Both the position numbers and the translations under genes were made by a program. DNA of 64,000 nt from a virus. A model generated the notes under the pieces. It did not search any database. It was not told where the DNA came from and saw only the letters and a program-made list of their open reading frames with translations. Each line of letters starts with the position of its first letter. The stretch's first letter is position 1. Location of the stretch: IMG/VR virus record IMGVR_UViG_3300012271_000928, positions 1 to 64,000 of that record. One strand, 5' to 3'. This document shows, one piece after another, positions 48,225-59,503 of the stretch.

Positions 48225-48571
48225 TCGTCATCTCCGTCCAAGTCCTCGTCATAGGACGCCACGTCTCCCTCAACCTCTCCCTGCCCACGAACCGGGAGAG
48301 CCTCGATGTACGCACCCAGGCGGCCAAACAGATGGCCCGCTTCAAAGAGGTACTCGAAATAGGTCTCCGAGGCGGCCTCCTCGGCCTTGTGGACGTAGAT
48401 GAGCACCTCCTCGGAGCCGACCCCCACCTTAATCTCGCGTAGAGAGACCAGAGCCTTGACGAAGCGGTGAGGGTTATCCGGAATCACCTCAAAGCCAAGC
48501 TCCTCGATGAGTCCTTTGATAGCCAAGACGTCCGCCTTGTGCGTCAGTCGCCACTTGAAAATTGCAGCCAT
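48221..48571 (-). CDS. Hypothetical protein
   Basis: A 116-residue protein (MAAIFKWRLTHKADVLAIKG, REIKVGVGSEEVLIYVHKAE) with an acidic tail (DEDLDGDDE). No family is recognised. GGAGGAGTCC precedes ATG 48571. Confidence 0.64.
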   Translation of the reverse strand: MAAIFKWRLTHKADVLAIKGLIEELGFEVIPDNPHRFVKALVSLREIKVGVGSEEVLIYVHKAEEAASETYFEYLFEAGHLFGRLGAYIEALPVRGQGEVEGDVASYDEDLDGDDE

Positions 48572-48572
48572 T

Positions 48573-48866
48573 CTAGGACTCCTCCATATGAGTCAGCAAA
48601 TCAGAGGGGGCGACGTAACGTCCCCCAAACGGAGCTTCTCCGTCGTACTGGTATACCGTACAACCGGTCACCTTGCGACTGTACTGAAGGCGAAGCGCCT
48701 CGGCCTCAAGGTCGAGCCACCAAAAAGACCCGTCTGGATTTGAGAGCGTGCTCGACAGGTGACGCAGAGCTTCTACCCCGCTCTCCGAGCTGTCTGAGCC
48801 GGGAGGCGGAGTGTAGAGCAGGTTCAAAGGATCGCCGGAATCACGTATCAATCGGATGTATAGCAT
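48573..48866 (-). CDS. Hypothetical protein
   Basis: A 97-residue protein (MLYIRLIRDSGDPLNLLYTP, VTGCTVYQYDGEAPFGGRYV). ATG 48866 is chosen because GGAGG lies five bases upstream. It ends in TAG just before the next gene. No family is recognised. Confidence 0.62.
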   Translation of the reverse strand: MLYIRLIRDSGDPLNLLYTPPPGSDSSESGVEALRHLSSTLSNPDGSFWWLDLEAEALRLQYSRKVTGCTVYQYDGEAPFGGRYVAPSDLLTHMEES

Positions 48867-48927
48867 AAGTACCTCCATGCCCAACGCCCCCACAAGAGGA
48901 ACACCGAGCATGAAGGTACTGCATCGC

Positions 48928-49275
48928 TTACGTCTCGTCCGTGGTCTCCGAGCGCTCCCGGATCTTCGAGCGATCCCTCAGGTGCTCCAGGGACTCCTTG
49001 AGCATTTCGTCTTCCTCCCTCCTACGCCACAGGGCCTCCACGAGCGCCTCGTCATCCGACCTCACGTACTTCAGAAGCTCCATGAGTACCGCGTCACCCT
49101 CTCTCAGATGCCCCAGAGCCGCCCCAATCGCGACATCGCGCGCCACCATGTCCTCCAAGGCCGCCACAATCACCGCGTTGCGATCCTCGTAGTCCTCGGA
49201 GGCGACCCTCTCATCCATCCTCTCCAAGGACCTCTGGTCCATCTCCACTTCAATCTCCACCATCTCTTCGCTCAT
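48928..49275 (-). CDS. Acidic coiled-coil protein
   Basis: A 115-residue, almost wholly helical protein rich in Glu and Arg (MSEEMVEIEVEMDQRSLERM, ALGHLREGDAVLMELLKYV). Heptad-like spacing suggests a coiled coil. ATG 49275 has GGAGG upstream. Function is unknown. Confidence 0.66.
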   Translation of the reverse strand: MSEEMVEIEVEMDQRSLERMDERVASEDYEDRNAVIVAALEDMVARDVAIGAALGHLREGDAVLMELLKYVRSDDEALVEALWRRREEDEMLKESLEHLRDRSKIRERSETTDET

Positions 49276-49337
49276 CTCGAACCTCCAATGTGTAAGGACG
49301 ATCGAACGTACCTCAAGAGGGTGTTGGCCGTCAAGGG

Positions 49338-51488
49338 TTAATAGAGACAGGCGGCGGAGGGGTCCCGGCTGCACAGGTCCAGCACGGTGGACACGGGCAT
49401 GTAGACGTTGTTGAAGAAACGGAAGCCCGCGCCTACTTGAGACAGCGCTCCCAGACCCGTGACTACGGTGAAGCCCGTCTGCTCGACGAAGACCTCTCCG
49501 CTGACGCTGGTAAGAGAGTCGAAGCCTCCAAGCTCTCCCCGGATGCCGTAGCCTCCCACGATCCTTTGCAGGCGGAGGTGGAGTGAGCCGGTGATGGTCG
49601 TGAGGTTGTTCAGGCTGCTAAAGTCGTCCGTACCCATCCTGGACGCCAGGACCGCAGACCCGTTGATGCGCTCAAGGGCGTCGAAAGCGCATGTGCCGTT
49701 GTTGCACCACGTGAAGTCTGCAAGACCCAGCACCAAGCCGCCTACTACACGCACGCTCGACAGGGCGCTTGCGTCCGGAACGTTGGGCGGGAGGACCGTA
49801 GTGTTGAGAGAAGGGAAGAAGACCCCACCCTCCACGCGCTCCAGGTTCTCAAAGCCAGTCAGGGCTCGGATCGTCGTCTGAGCGTTCCGACCCGAGCCCC
49901 GGAAGTGTAGCGACCCGCCAATGTGCGTGAGGGGTAGCGCTGTGGGGTGGATGTAGTCCAAATCGAAGCGGGTCTGCTCGCACGTTACCGGGTAGCCCTG
50001 GTAGTCGATGAACGTCTCCGTGAACGAGTTGCCCGTGCGAATATGGACGTCTCCGGAGACCGAGCAGTAGCTGGTAATGTCCACCAGCGGAGCAAAGGAA
50101 GAGTGGCACGTGAAGTCCCCCTCTACCCAGACCGCCTCACCCGTTGGCGAAGACCAATCCGAGGAGTCCCTCACCGTGAGGAGGGTCACATCTCCCACGA
50201 ACTGCTCACACAGGCGGGGTCGAGCGGCTACCTGCTGACACTGCGTCAAGCACACTGCCGGGCAGTCTTCCCAGTCCTCACACTGAGGAGCGCTGGCGAC
50301 GTTCGCTGCTCCTTCATCACACTGCTCCGAACCCTGTACGATTCCATCACCACAGGTCCCTCCTTGCTCGGACACGAAGCCCGAGCAGTCCTGCGCACAC
50401 ACCGTGCAGCTCCCGTTGTACGGAGCCGCACATCCCGAAGCATTCGCAACCCCGTTATCACACTGCTCCGAGCCCTCCAGGATGCCATCTCCACACACTC
50501 CAAAGGGTCGACACGTCTGTCCATCTCCCACATACCCGCCATCGCAGGTGCAGGTGAAGCTGCCAAAGCTGTTCAGACACGTAGCGTTTGCCCCGCAAGG
50601 GTCGTTCAAGCACTCGTCCACGTCCAGGCAAACGTATCGCCCTTGCGCCTGAGTCGCGTCTCGGTTCTCACACACCGTACCCGACTGGCAGGTATCCTCT
50701 CCAAAGACACACTCATCGCGATCGTAGCACACGAAGCGTACACCAAGAGGGCCCGTCGCGTCCTTGTTGGCACACAGCGCGCCCTCGACGCAGGCTCCCG
50801 GCTGGAGGCACTCATTCACGTCATCGCACGCGTACCCTCCATTCTCCTCCCGGCACGACTGACCAGGGCCGCATGGGTTACCCGAACACTCCGGCACGTC
50901 ACGACACGTCTGACCGTCTCCCGTATATCCAGGGTCACACGCACACTCGAAGCTGCCCACCGTGTTGGTACACGTCGCGTTCGCCCCACAAGGATCGTCC
51001 ACACACTCATCCGCGTCCACACAGCCGCCCCCCAGCTCCAGGTAGCCATCATCACACGTACACTGAGTACAACCGGGCCCCGCCTCACACTGCTCGGGAC
51101 CGCCGAGGACACCATCGCCACACACGTTCCCCCGCACGGTCTCAAGCTGGCACGAGAGGCCGCAAAACTCACAGCTTGCGCCGTACGCCGGATCACACAG
51201 CTCCCCAACCCTCATGTCACACTCTTCACCCGCTTCCAGGACTCCATTGCCGCATACCGGATCAGACTCCACGTCGGGCTCCACGTCGGGCTCTACATCC
51301 AACTCCGCGTCGGGGTCCTCCCCCAGGTCAGGCTCGTCTGCATCAGGCTCGTCTCCCAGATCAGGGCCTGCGTCCGCAGAAACCTCCGAACCGTCGCGAA
51401 GATCCGGAGGGGTGTCCGAACGGATACAACCCGTGAAGGTCATGAAAGCCACGAGGAGCGCGGCGAGGTGAATTCCGAAGCGGTACAT
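49338..51488 (-). CDS. EGF-domain lipoprotein with myxococcal-type cysteine repeats
   Basis: The 716-residue protein has a lipoprotein signal (hydrophobic core then TFTGC, Cys21). An acidic spacer follows (PDLGDEPDADEPDLGEDPDA). DUF4215-type repeats come next (CGNGVLEAGEECD, CGDGVLGGPEQC), then three or four EGF-like domains of the calcium-binding kind (DADECVDDPCGANATC, DVDECLNDPCGANATC), and more DUF4215 repeats. The last 300 residues are receptor-L-like beta repeats (GGSLHFRGSG, LTGFENLERVEGG, LTSVSGEVFVEQ). It would sit on the outside of a membrane. Such a gene is typical of predatory deltaproteobacterial-lineage bacteria, not phages. ATG 51488 has GGAGAG upstream. Confidence 0.9.
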   Translation of the reverse strand: MYRFGIHLAALLVAFMTFTGCIRSDTPPDLRDGSEVSADAGPDLGDEPDADEPDLGEDPDAELDVEPDVEPDVESDPVCGNGVLEAGEECDMRVGELCDPAYGASCEFCGLSCQLETVRGNVCGDGVLGGPEQCEAGPGCTQCTCDDGYLELGGGCVDADECVDDPCGANATCTNTVGSFECACDPGYTGDGQTCRDVPECSGNPCGPGQSCREENGGYACDDVNECLQPGACVEGALCANKDATGPLGVRFVCYDRDECVFGEDTCQSGTVCENRDATQAQGRYVCLDVDECLNDPCGANATCLNSFGSFTCTCDGGYVGDGQTCRPFGVCGDGILEGSEQCDNGVANASGCAAPYNGSCTVCAQDCSGFVSEQGGTCGDGIVQGSEQCDEGAANVASAPQCEDWEDCPAVCLTQCQQVAARPRLCEQFVGDVTLLTVRDSSDWSSPTGEAVWVEGDFTCHSSFAPLVDITSYCSVSGDVHIRTGNSFTETFIDYQGYPVTCEQTRFDLDYIHPTALPLTHIGGSLHFRGSGRNAQTTIRALTGFENLERVEGGVFFPSLNTTVLPPNVPDASALSSVRVVGGLVLGLADFTWCNNGTCAFDALERINGSAVLASRMGTDDFSSLNNLTTITGSLHLRLQRIVGGYGIRGELGGFDSLTSVSGEVFVEQTGFTVVTGLGALSQVGAGFRFFNNVYMPVSTVLDLCSRDPSAACLY

Positions 51489-51547
51489 ATGCTCTCCGTG
51501 GGGTTCAGGGTCCTTGACAAGAGAGGGCTCGCGCCTTCTCTCACCTC

Positions 51548-51578
51548 CCGTGTACCACAAGGAGAACACTCCGTAGAA
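51548..51578 (-). promoter_or_regulatory. Phage-type promoter for the lipoprotein gene
   Basis: On the minus strand TTCTAC, exactly 14 bases, then GTGGTACACG. Confidence 0.68.
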
Positions 51579-51671
51579 AAAATCCCCCATTTTACGACCC
51601 CACAACCGCCAATGCAAGATCTTGAGCGCGCGTATGACGACCAATAAGACCTCTTGACAGGTAGACACAAC

Positions 51672-51705
51672 AAGGCCCCTCACCACGAATGCGATGAGAG
51701 GCCTT
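51672..51705 (-). terminator. Terminator after groEL
   Basis: AAGGCCCCTCA pairs with TGAGAGGCCTT (one mismatch), then TTGTTGTG on the minus strand. It lies directly after the groEL stop. Confidence 0.6.
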
Positions 51706-51723
51706 GAAGGAAGAAAACCGTGC

Positions 51724-53358
<1,635 letters not shown>

Positions 53359-53453
53359 CTACCTCTACTTCTCGTTAGATCACCCTCGCAATGCGAGGGG
53401 CTGGACGGGGCCCGTACAGACCCCATGAAATCTAAGTCACTGCGACCCGAACG

Positions 53454-53723
53454 TCAACGATCAGGAGCCAATCGACAACACACCGAGTGTTCACGCAGCA
53501 CATACTCTCGCTCGTCTTTCAGCGTCGTCACGAGGTACTCGACCCGGTAACCATCAGTTACCCTGCGGCGTACACGCGTCTCCACGTGATCCTCCTCGCC
53601 TTCCGGCAAGAACTGGAGGAGGTCCCCCTCCTGGAGGAGGTCAGAATGAAGCATGAGGTGTGTGCTCTTTCCCCGGAGCACCCAGATGAGTCTACCCCAG
53701 CCGTCGGAGGTTGCCGTGGTCAT
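53454..53723 (-). CDS. Hypothetical protein
   Basis: An 89-residue beta-rich protein (GRLIWVLRGKSTHLMLHSDL, VRRRVTDGYRVEYLVTTLKD) with no recognised family. AAGGCACG precedes ATG 53723. Confidence 0.58.
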   Translation of the reverse strand: MTTATSDGWGRLIWVLRGKSTHLMLHSDLLQEGDLLQFLPEGEEDHVETRVRRRVTDGYRVEYLVTTLKDEREYVLREHSVCCRLAPDR

Positions 53724-53825
53724 GTCGTGCCTTTCAGAACAGATAGAAGGGGCGTTCCCCTTGTGGGGGAGGGCGAAGATCGCAGGTCAAACACAGTAAT
53801 GAATAAGCGAAACCTTGACACAGCC

Positions 53826-54212
53826 TCAAGCCTCCGTCAAGCCCTGAACAAAGACCCACGGCCTCCCGTAGCTCTCCCGCTCATACCAGCCCGGCACGAA
53901 CGAGGTCGTATTGAAGATGATCTGCACCACGTGCTCCAGGTCTCGATGCGTCTTCTCAATGTGTGCACGGACCTCCATCGTCTCGAAGCCGCACAGGCTG
54001 TCATCCCAGTCGTCGCCATCTACCGCATCCCAGCCAAGGTGCGGCACCCCCAACGTGTCTGCAATCTCCCACAGGATGTCCAGATGACCCGAGTTGCCGT
54101 AAGGCCTCTTGGGGTCGATTCCCGGAGCACCGTACTCCACGTTAACCCAATCCACGTAGCAGATCTTGAGGAGCTTGAAATGATCTTCTCGAACTTCAAA
54201 CCTTGTAACCAT
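53826..54212 (-). CDS. Hypothetical protein
   Basis: A 128-residue protein (MVTRFEVREDHFKLLKICYV, GHLDILWEIADTLGVPHLGW). ATG 54212 has GGAGG upstream and a phage-type promoter lies 34 bases before it. No family is recognised. Confidence 0.64.
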   Translation of the reverse strand: MVTRFEVREDHFKLLKICYVDWVNVEYGAPGIDPKRPYGNSGHLDILWEIADTLGVPHLGWDAVDGDDWDDSLCGFETMEVRAHIEKTHRDLEHVVQIIFNTTSFVPGWYERESYGRPWVFVQGLTEA

Positions 54213-54245
54213 GAGAGCCTCCAAAGGGTATTCGTTGCCGCCTAC

Positions 54246-54275
54246 GTCATAGCACACTTGACAGCTTCGCGTCAA
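54246..54275 (-). promoter_or_regulatory. Phage-type promoter (one mismatch)
   Basis: On the minus strand TTGACG, exactly 14 bases, then GTGCTATGACG. It is immediately downstream of the sheath terminator. Confidence 0.58.
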
Positions 54276-54276
54276 C

Positions 54277-54314
54277 AAAAAAGCCCCCTACCTGCCGTTA
54301 GGAGGTAGGGGGCT
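54277..54314 (-). terminator. Strong terminator after the tail sheath gene
   Basis: A perfect 12-bp stem (AGCCCCCTACCT with AGGTAGGGGGCT) is followed by TTTTTTG on the minus strand, 25 bases after the sheath stop. Confidence 0.92.
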
Positions 54315-54338
54315 TGAGATCAGACCTTTGGGAGCCGA

Positions 54339-57300
54339 TCAGATGAGGCCCTGAGCCGTGATCGTGAAGGAGACCTGGATGTACTTGAGCGGGAAGACCG
54401 GCGAGTAGAACGCCACCACGCGCAACGACGTGGGGTCGTCAGCGTCGGGGATGGCCGACACGCCCGTGAAGGCCACGATGATGTTCTGGTCCACGAGAGC
54501 GTTCAAGAGGCCCGAGAGGGCTGCCTCGACGTCCTGGGGACGCTGAATGAGGAACTTCGTGCCGATGAACCGGTCCAGGGTCGCACGCGTCTGCTGCTGT
54601 ACGAAGTCCTGAATTGCCACGATGGACGGGATACGCGTGAACACGCTCGCCGGGTTGGTCGTGAAGCCGTCACGAACCTGGAGGCTGGTGCCAGCGTCTT
54701 CGAGAACCGTCACACCATCCACCGCGAGGGCGTCCTTGGCGATCGGGTCCAGCGAACGGTTGAGGCGGGTGAACCCGACGATCGTACGGCGCGTGAGAGG
54801 CTGTGCAACGTCGAACTGGGGGTTGACGAGGACACCCGCAAGCGCGGCCGCCAGATACGTACCGTCCACGATCGTCTGGTTGGTACCACCCTCCCTGTCC
54901 GGCAAGCCCACGATGGCGCTGTCCGGGTAGAGAAGAATCGCACGTGCCGAGTTGAGCCCACGCGCGATGGCGCGAGCGTCCTCGGGACGCGTACCAGAAG
55001 CCACACCAAACACGCAGCGACGCTCCTGCTTGAAGCGAATGCCCGACTGGACCTCCGCATCCTCCGTGTACGCTCCCATCACCGTCGGATCGGTCGTGAG
55101 AGGTACCAGGATGTCCGGAGTCGCGCCGCCTGCGAGAGGCTGACGCAGCTCCAGGAGAGCGTCAAGGTAAGACGACGAAGACGCCTGACCCAGACCCGGA
55201 GCCCTCAGAACCTGCTTCGTACCCACGAGGACGGCCCCGTTGAGGATGGCGAAGTATGCCGCGAGGGTGAGGGGGTTCTCCGAAGAGAGGTCCCCGTACT
55301 CGGCCTGAATTTCCGCGAACGACGAGAACAGCTTGGTGCTGTAGTCCGTCTTACCGTAGGTGTAGGTGATGTAGTAGTAATCACCGTTACCGGGCTCGCG
55401 GCCCGCCGAGTTGAAGGTCGTGACCGTGGCCGTGTCTCCCACGCCCACGTCCTGAGTCGAGGTTACGACAAGCTCAATGCCTCCCGCCGCCTTGACCACG
55501 CGAGATGCCGACGTCTCGAAGACCTCCGACACCACCAGGGTGAAGCTCTCGCCCACGGGGTAATCCCCTGCGAGGTCGGAGAGCAGCGTGAAGGTGAGAC
55601 CCGTACGTGCATCCACGTAGGTCTGTCCCGCACGGCCTTCGCCAGCCGACCCAGTTGCGGAGTTGGACGACACGGTGAACGTATCACCCGAAGCCACACC
55701 CGAAGCCGAATCGCCAGACACCCAGCCGATGCCCGTGTCGTTGAGAACGCTCGTCGCCCCGTCTCCGATCGTGATCGAAGTCGTGGCTCCCGTGGAGAAG
55801 GTCTCCAGACGGATGTACGAGCCCTCGCCCTGGATGTCCAGGACGCGCGCGAACGCCGTACCGATGAACTCCGTGCCCACAGCCGGGACGTACCAATCAG
55901 CCGCCGTAGCGTTGAGTACCGCGACGATATCACCCGCCGAGACACGACGCTGCGCCGCTGCGTCACCTACCGAGAGGCCCACGAACTGGTTCGCGGTACC
56001 CGCTCCCACCAGAATCGACGAGTTGTTGTCCTCAGAAGCGGACGTCAGGCGAAGCGCGCCGCCCTCATCCACGACAGTACCCGCCGCGCCGATCTCAGTG
56101 TCGATGATCGTGGCAATGTCCGCCACCGAAGCGACGCCACCAAAGCCAGTTGCCGTGTACTCCACCCCGTCCACCGAGACGATGAACGTCGCGCCTGCCG
56201 TGGCCGCGAGCTGGATGATATCGTTCCCTGCGATCGACGATCCCAGGAGGGTTGCGCTCTTGTTGACCGCCCCCTCCGTGCCGTTGACCACCGAGAAGTC
56301 CGAGAAGCCCAGCGTCGCGTTGGCGTTGCCGTCCAGGATACGAACCCTGGACACGTCACCGGGACCTGCCGGGGTCGTACGCGAGCGGAGAAGGATTCGA
56401 TCCGAATCCACACCACCATCACGACCCAGCGCCACGAACACGTTATCCGCAGACGACGCGTCAACGAAGCCCAAGGTCGCGTTGGCGTCCCCAGCTCCGA
56501 TCACGAGCGTCCCGGAAGCCTCAAGCACGACAGCTCCGCCCACGTCCGAAACGTTGACGTCGTTTCCTACCGTAGCGACGTCACCTACGGTGAGACCTGC
56601 CAGACCGAGCGCCGTACCAATGTCTGATACGACATCGGCTGCGGTCTGTGCCGCGCCCGCCGTAAGCGTCACGCTAACGACCGTTCCGTTGACCGTGAGG
56701 TCGAAGGTGTCGTTGGTCGCCAGGACGATGTTGTAAGGCTCTGCGACCGAACCCGTAAACGTGGCCGTCGTCGGAGCTGCCCGAACGATGGCGTCCACCA
56801 CCTCAGCGAGAGTCACCGCAGCGCCCAAGGGGAGCGTCGCCGTGTAGGCTACGCCGTCCAGCTCGTACTCGAAGACATCGTTGGTCGCTGCCACGATCTC
56901 AAAGGTCGCTGCGTCTCCGAGCGCCTCCGACACCATGACCGCGAATGCGGGTGCGTTGAGGCCCACGACGAGATCGTCGCCGCTGACGTTGACGTACAGC
57001 GTATCAGACTGAGCCGCGTAGATGTCGTACAGCTCGGGCGAGCTGTTCGTGAGAACCGCCGACTCCGCCGCCGAATCCGTGAACAGAACCGTCACAGTCT
57101 CGTTGACACCGCTGGTCCCCGAGAGGAACGCATCCGGGTTGGTCTCGGAGCCCGACGGGAAGTTGGCCGTGAAGGCCGCCGAGGACTTCGTACCGAACTC
57201 GACACCGCGAAGGATCGAACCAAGGCTGGAGCTACGCACGGTGTACTGACCCGCCGTCGAAGGAGTCGACTGCGTGTTGACCTGGAGGGTCACCGTGTCG

Positions 57301-58901
57301 TCCTGGAGACGCGAGTAGTAATAGGTGGCCCAGACGCTGTGGTTGGGAGGGATAGGATCTGCCACCGTGACACGACGCGTGGTCGGGTCAACGTTGACGA
57401 CCGTGCGCTCGCCTTCCGCGATCGCCTCCGCGAGGGTCACGCCGTGGTACACCTGCACGAGGTCCGCGCGAGACGTCGGCTGACCCGTACGGCCATTGGA
57501 CGTCTGCGAGAACAGAGACACGCTCAAGGGAGTGCTGCGGCCGTTGCCCGTGGTAGGAACGCGGTCCAGGACCACGATCTTGTCCGACTGACGAGCCGGC
57601 GTTACGGCACGGTCCACGAAGCGGGTCGCCCCCTCCAGGTACACGCGGCTGTCTACCAGCGTCGCCGTGATCTGAGTGTCGTCGAAGGCCTCGGTACCCG
57701 TGGTGCGGACACCCGAGGTGACCGTCACAGCCGATCCCCAGAGGATACGGCCCGAGGTGTCGAGTACGTAGTCCACGCCCTGCACGAAGTCACGGCGGCC
57801 GGGGCTGATGCCCACGCGCACGACGTTACGAACGTCCGTGTCGGGGAGGTAGTCGAACGTGTCCTGGAAGTTGTTGAAGAAGTACGTCACGACGACTTCC
57901 GAGCCTACCGGAGGAGCCTCGGAGAGCGTCACCGCACCGTTGGCACCGTCGACAGACTGAACCGTCACCGCCACGTCATCCACGGTCACCGTAACGTCCG
58001 TGGGGTTCGTCGAGGTGATCCCGCCATTGTCACCGGTGACGATCGGCGCCTGATACGTGAAGAACGTACGGTTGCGCGATGTGGACTGACCCGAGACAAA
58101 GCCCAGCGTCGAGTTGACCGTGCCCGCCCCGAGCACGAGCGACCCGTCCGCCGAGAGCTGAACACGAGCGTTGCCCTGGTTGTCGGAATCCACCGAGGCC
58201 GTGAGGCCTGTGATCAGCGCCGCGCTAATGTCGAGGACGATCTGAGCTGCCGTGCGAGCGAGCCCCGCAGTCAGCGTCACCGTCTGGGGGCCCGCACCGT
58301 CCACCGAAACGATGAACGTATCGTTGACGCCCGAGGAGATGTCGTAGGTCTGAGCCTGCGCGCCGAGGAGGACACCCGCGTCCGAAGACACCTGAGTGCT
58401 CAAGTCGTCCGAGGTCTGCGTGTCCGTACGGTTGAAGAAGTACGTCACGCGGACGTCTGCATCACTGGCCGGAGGAAGCTGAAGCGTCACGATGCCTCGC
58501 GCGCCGTCAACCGCCGCTGGGCTGACCAGCTCACCGTTGACCGTGACCGAGAGGTCCTGAGGATCGGAGGTGGTCTCACCACGTCCCGAACCCGTGACGA
58601 TCGGGAAGTTCCTCACACGGATCAACGCCTCCACACCGGTCGAGTCTCCCAAAAGAGGCGCGTCCGGGTTGGAGTTGTCAACCACGAAGCGGCCCGTTGC
58701 CGTCTCGTTGGTGATACGCTGGTCGGCGGCCGCCGAGGACCCTCGAATCAGCTCAAAGTCAGAGCGACTGAGCGTCTCCGCCCCCACACCAACCAGCAAA
58801 GGAATTCGGACGCCCACTGGGGGTCCCGAGGCATCCTGCTGGACCTGTGTGCTCGTGAATACGCCGGGTGGGGCATAGCTGTCAAATGGTCCACTGGCCA
58901 C
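54339..58901 (-). CDS. Contractile tail sheath protein with very large insertion
   Basis: The 1520-residue protein has a sheath N-terminus (MASGPFDSYAPPGVFTSTQV; PG..F.... motif; VGVRIPLLVGVG). The sheath C-terminal fold covers about 1180-1520 (FKQERRCVFGVASGTRP, SAIVGLPDREGG, PQFDVAQPLTRRTIVGFTRL, IQVSFTITAQGLI). Usual sheaths have 400-700 residues. Here about 850 extra residues carry repeated beta modules of the form YDI..G.NDTF.VSVDG...VTLTAG at about 190, 640-720 and 880. GTG 58901 has GAGAGGACG upstream. Such decoration is probably on the outside of the tail. Confidence 0.92.
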   Translation of the reverse strand: MASGPFDSYAPPGVFTSTQVQQDASGPPVGVRIPLLVGVGAETLSRSDFELIRGSSAAADQRITNETATGRFVVDNSNPDAPLLGDSTGVEALIRVRNFPIVTGSGRGETTSDPQDLSVTVNGELVSPAAVDGARGIVTLQLPPASDADVRVTYFFNRTDTQTSDDLSTQVSSDAGVLLGAQAQTYDISSGVNDTFIVSVDGAGPQTVTLTAGLARTAAQIVLDISAALITGLTASVDSDNQGNARVQLSADGSLVLGAGTVNSTLGFVSGQSTSRNRTFFTYQAPIVTGDNGGITSTNPTDVTVTVDDVAVTVQSVDGANGAVTLSEAPPVGSEVVVTYFFNNFQDTFDYLPDTDVRNVVRVGISPGRRDFVQGVDYVLDTSGRILWGSAVTVTSGVRTTGTEAFDDTQITATLVDSRVYLEGATRFVDRAVTPARQSDKIVVLDRVPTTGNGRSTPLSVSLFSQTSNGRTGQPTSRADLVQVYHGVTLAEAIAEGERTVVNVDPTTRRVTVADPIPPNHSVWATYYYSRLQDDTVTLQVNTQSTPSTAGQYTVRSSSLGSILRGVEFGTKSSAAFTANFPSGSETNPDAFLSGTSGVNETVTVLFTDSAAESAVLTNSSPELYDIYAAQSDTLYVNVSGDDLVVGLNAPAFAVMVSEALGDAATFEIVAATNDVFEYELDGVAYTATLPLGAAVTLAEVVDAIVRAAPTTATFTGSVAEPYNIVLATNDTFDLTVNGTVVSVTLTAGAAQTAADVVSDIGTALGLAGLTVGDVATVGNDVNVSDVGGAVVLEASGTLVIGAGDANATLGFVDASSADNVFVALGRDGGVDSDRILLRSRTTPAGPGDVSRVRILDGNANATLGFSDFSVVNGTEGAVNKSATLLGSSIAGNDIIQLAATAGATFIVSVDGVEYTATGFGGVASVADIATIIDTEIGAAGTVVDEGGALRLTSASEDNNSSILVGAGTANQFVGLSVGDAAAQRRVSAGDIVAVLNATAADWYVPAVGTEFIGTAFARVLDIQGEGSYIRLETFSTGATTSITIGDGATSVLNDTGIGWVSGDSASGVASGDTFTVSSNSATGSAGEGRAGQTYVDARTGLTFTLLSDLAGDYPVGESFTLVVSEVFETSASRVVKAAGGIELVVTSTQDVGVGDTATVTTFNSAGREPGNGDYYYITYTYGKTDYSTKLFSSFAEIQAEYGDLSSENPLTLAAYFAILNGAVLVGTKQVLRAPGLGQASSSSYLDALLELRQPLAGGATPDILVPLTTDPTVMGAYTEDAEVQSGIRFKQERRCVFGVASGTRPEDARAIARGLNSARAILLYPDSAIVGLPDREGGTNQTIVDGTYLAAALAGVLVNPQFDVAQPLTRRTIVGFTRLNRSLDPIAKDALAVDGVTVLEDAGTSLQVRDGFTTNPASVFTRIPSIVAIQDFVQQQTRATLDRFIGTKFLIQRPQDVEAALSGLLNALVDQNIIVAFTGVSAIPDADDPTSLRVVAFYSPVFPLKYIQVSFTITAQGLI

Positions 58902-58966
58902 GACGTCCTCTCATGATTGGGGGCGGTGTGTGAGATGTACTGTCACCGCAGTTAGATATTGATAGA

Positions 58967-59428
58967 TTATGATGGCTTGATGGGCTCCACTTGCGGGATA
59001 CCCTTCGCCTCACGGTCCTGGCGATGCTCCGAGAGCACCTTACTGTAGGTTCGATGATACCGCTGGAATCTAGTGACTTCATCGGGCTTCATGGGGACGT
59101 AATCCCCGCCCTCTACCTTGAGAGGAACCTGTCCCTCTCCTCCCGCGTCTCGCTGGACTTGACGCTTGCGCGAGAACCTATCTTTGTAGGTCTCCCACGC
59201 ATCCTTGGAGTCTCGACCTACCCTGAGGTCAATGTCCGTGTCCAGGCTATGAACTCCCGTGTTACCATGCACTTTGCCGTCGCCAAACGAGAACCCAAAG
59301 CCCGTGATCTTGCGAGTTGCCCCCTCCCCGCAAGCAGGACAGGGGTGAGACGCGGGCGCGCCCTCCACACCTCGAATGAGCTTCTCGAAGAGCGTTCCAC
59401 AGGTACACTGGAATTCGTACATCGGCAT
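58967..59428 (-). CDS. FmdB-type zinc-ribbon protein
   Basis: A 153-residue protein starting MPMYEFQCTCGTLFEKLI and then HPCPACGEGATRKITGF: the CxC...CxxC zinc ribbon of FmdB-type putative regulators, with a longer charged tail (SRKRQVQRDAGGEGQVPLKV). AGAGG precedes ATG 59428. Its place between sheath and virion genes suggests a virion or assembly role, unproven. Confidence 0.78.
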   Translation of the reverse strand: MPMYEFQCTCGTLFEKLIRGVEGAPASHPCPACGEGATRKITGFGFSFGDGKVHGNTGVHSLDTDIDLRVGRDSKDAWETYKDRFSRKRQVQRDAGGEGQVPLKVEGGDYVPMKPDEVTRFQRYHRTYSKVLSEHRQDREAKGIPQVEPIKPS

Positions 59429-59503
59429 CGGATAGACCTCTAAACGCGGGGAACGCAGGCGTGAATTACTCACGCCCCTACTAGAGTACGAGACACAAAC
59501 GAA

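Noticed and set aside
57339-58916. A 525-residue plus-strand frame opposite the tail sheath
   Set aside because: It is Arg/His/Val-rich, antisense to the sheath, and has no family features.
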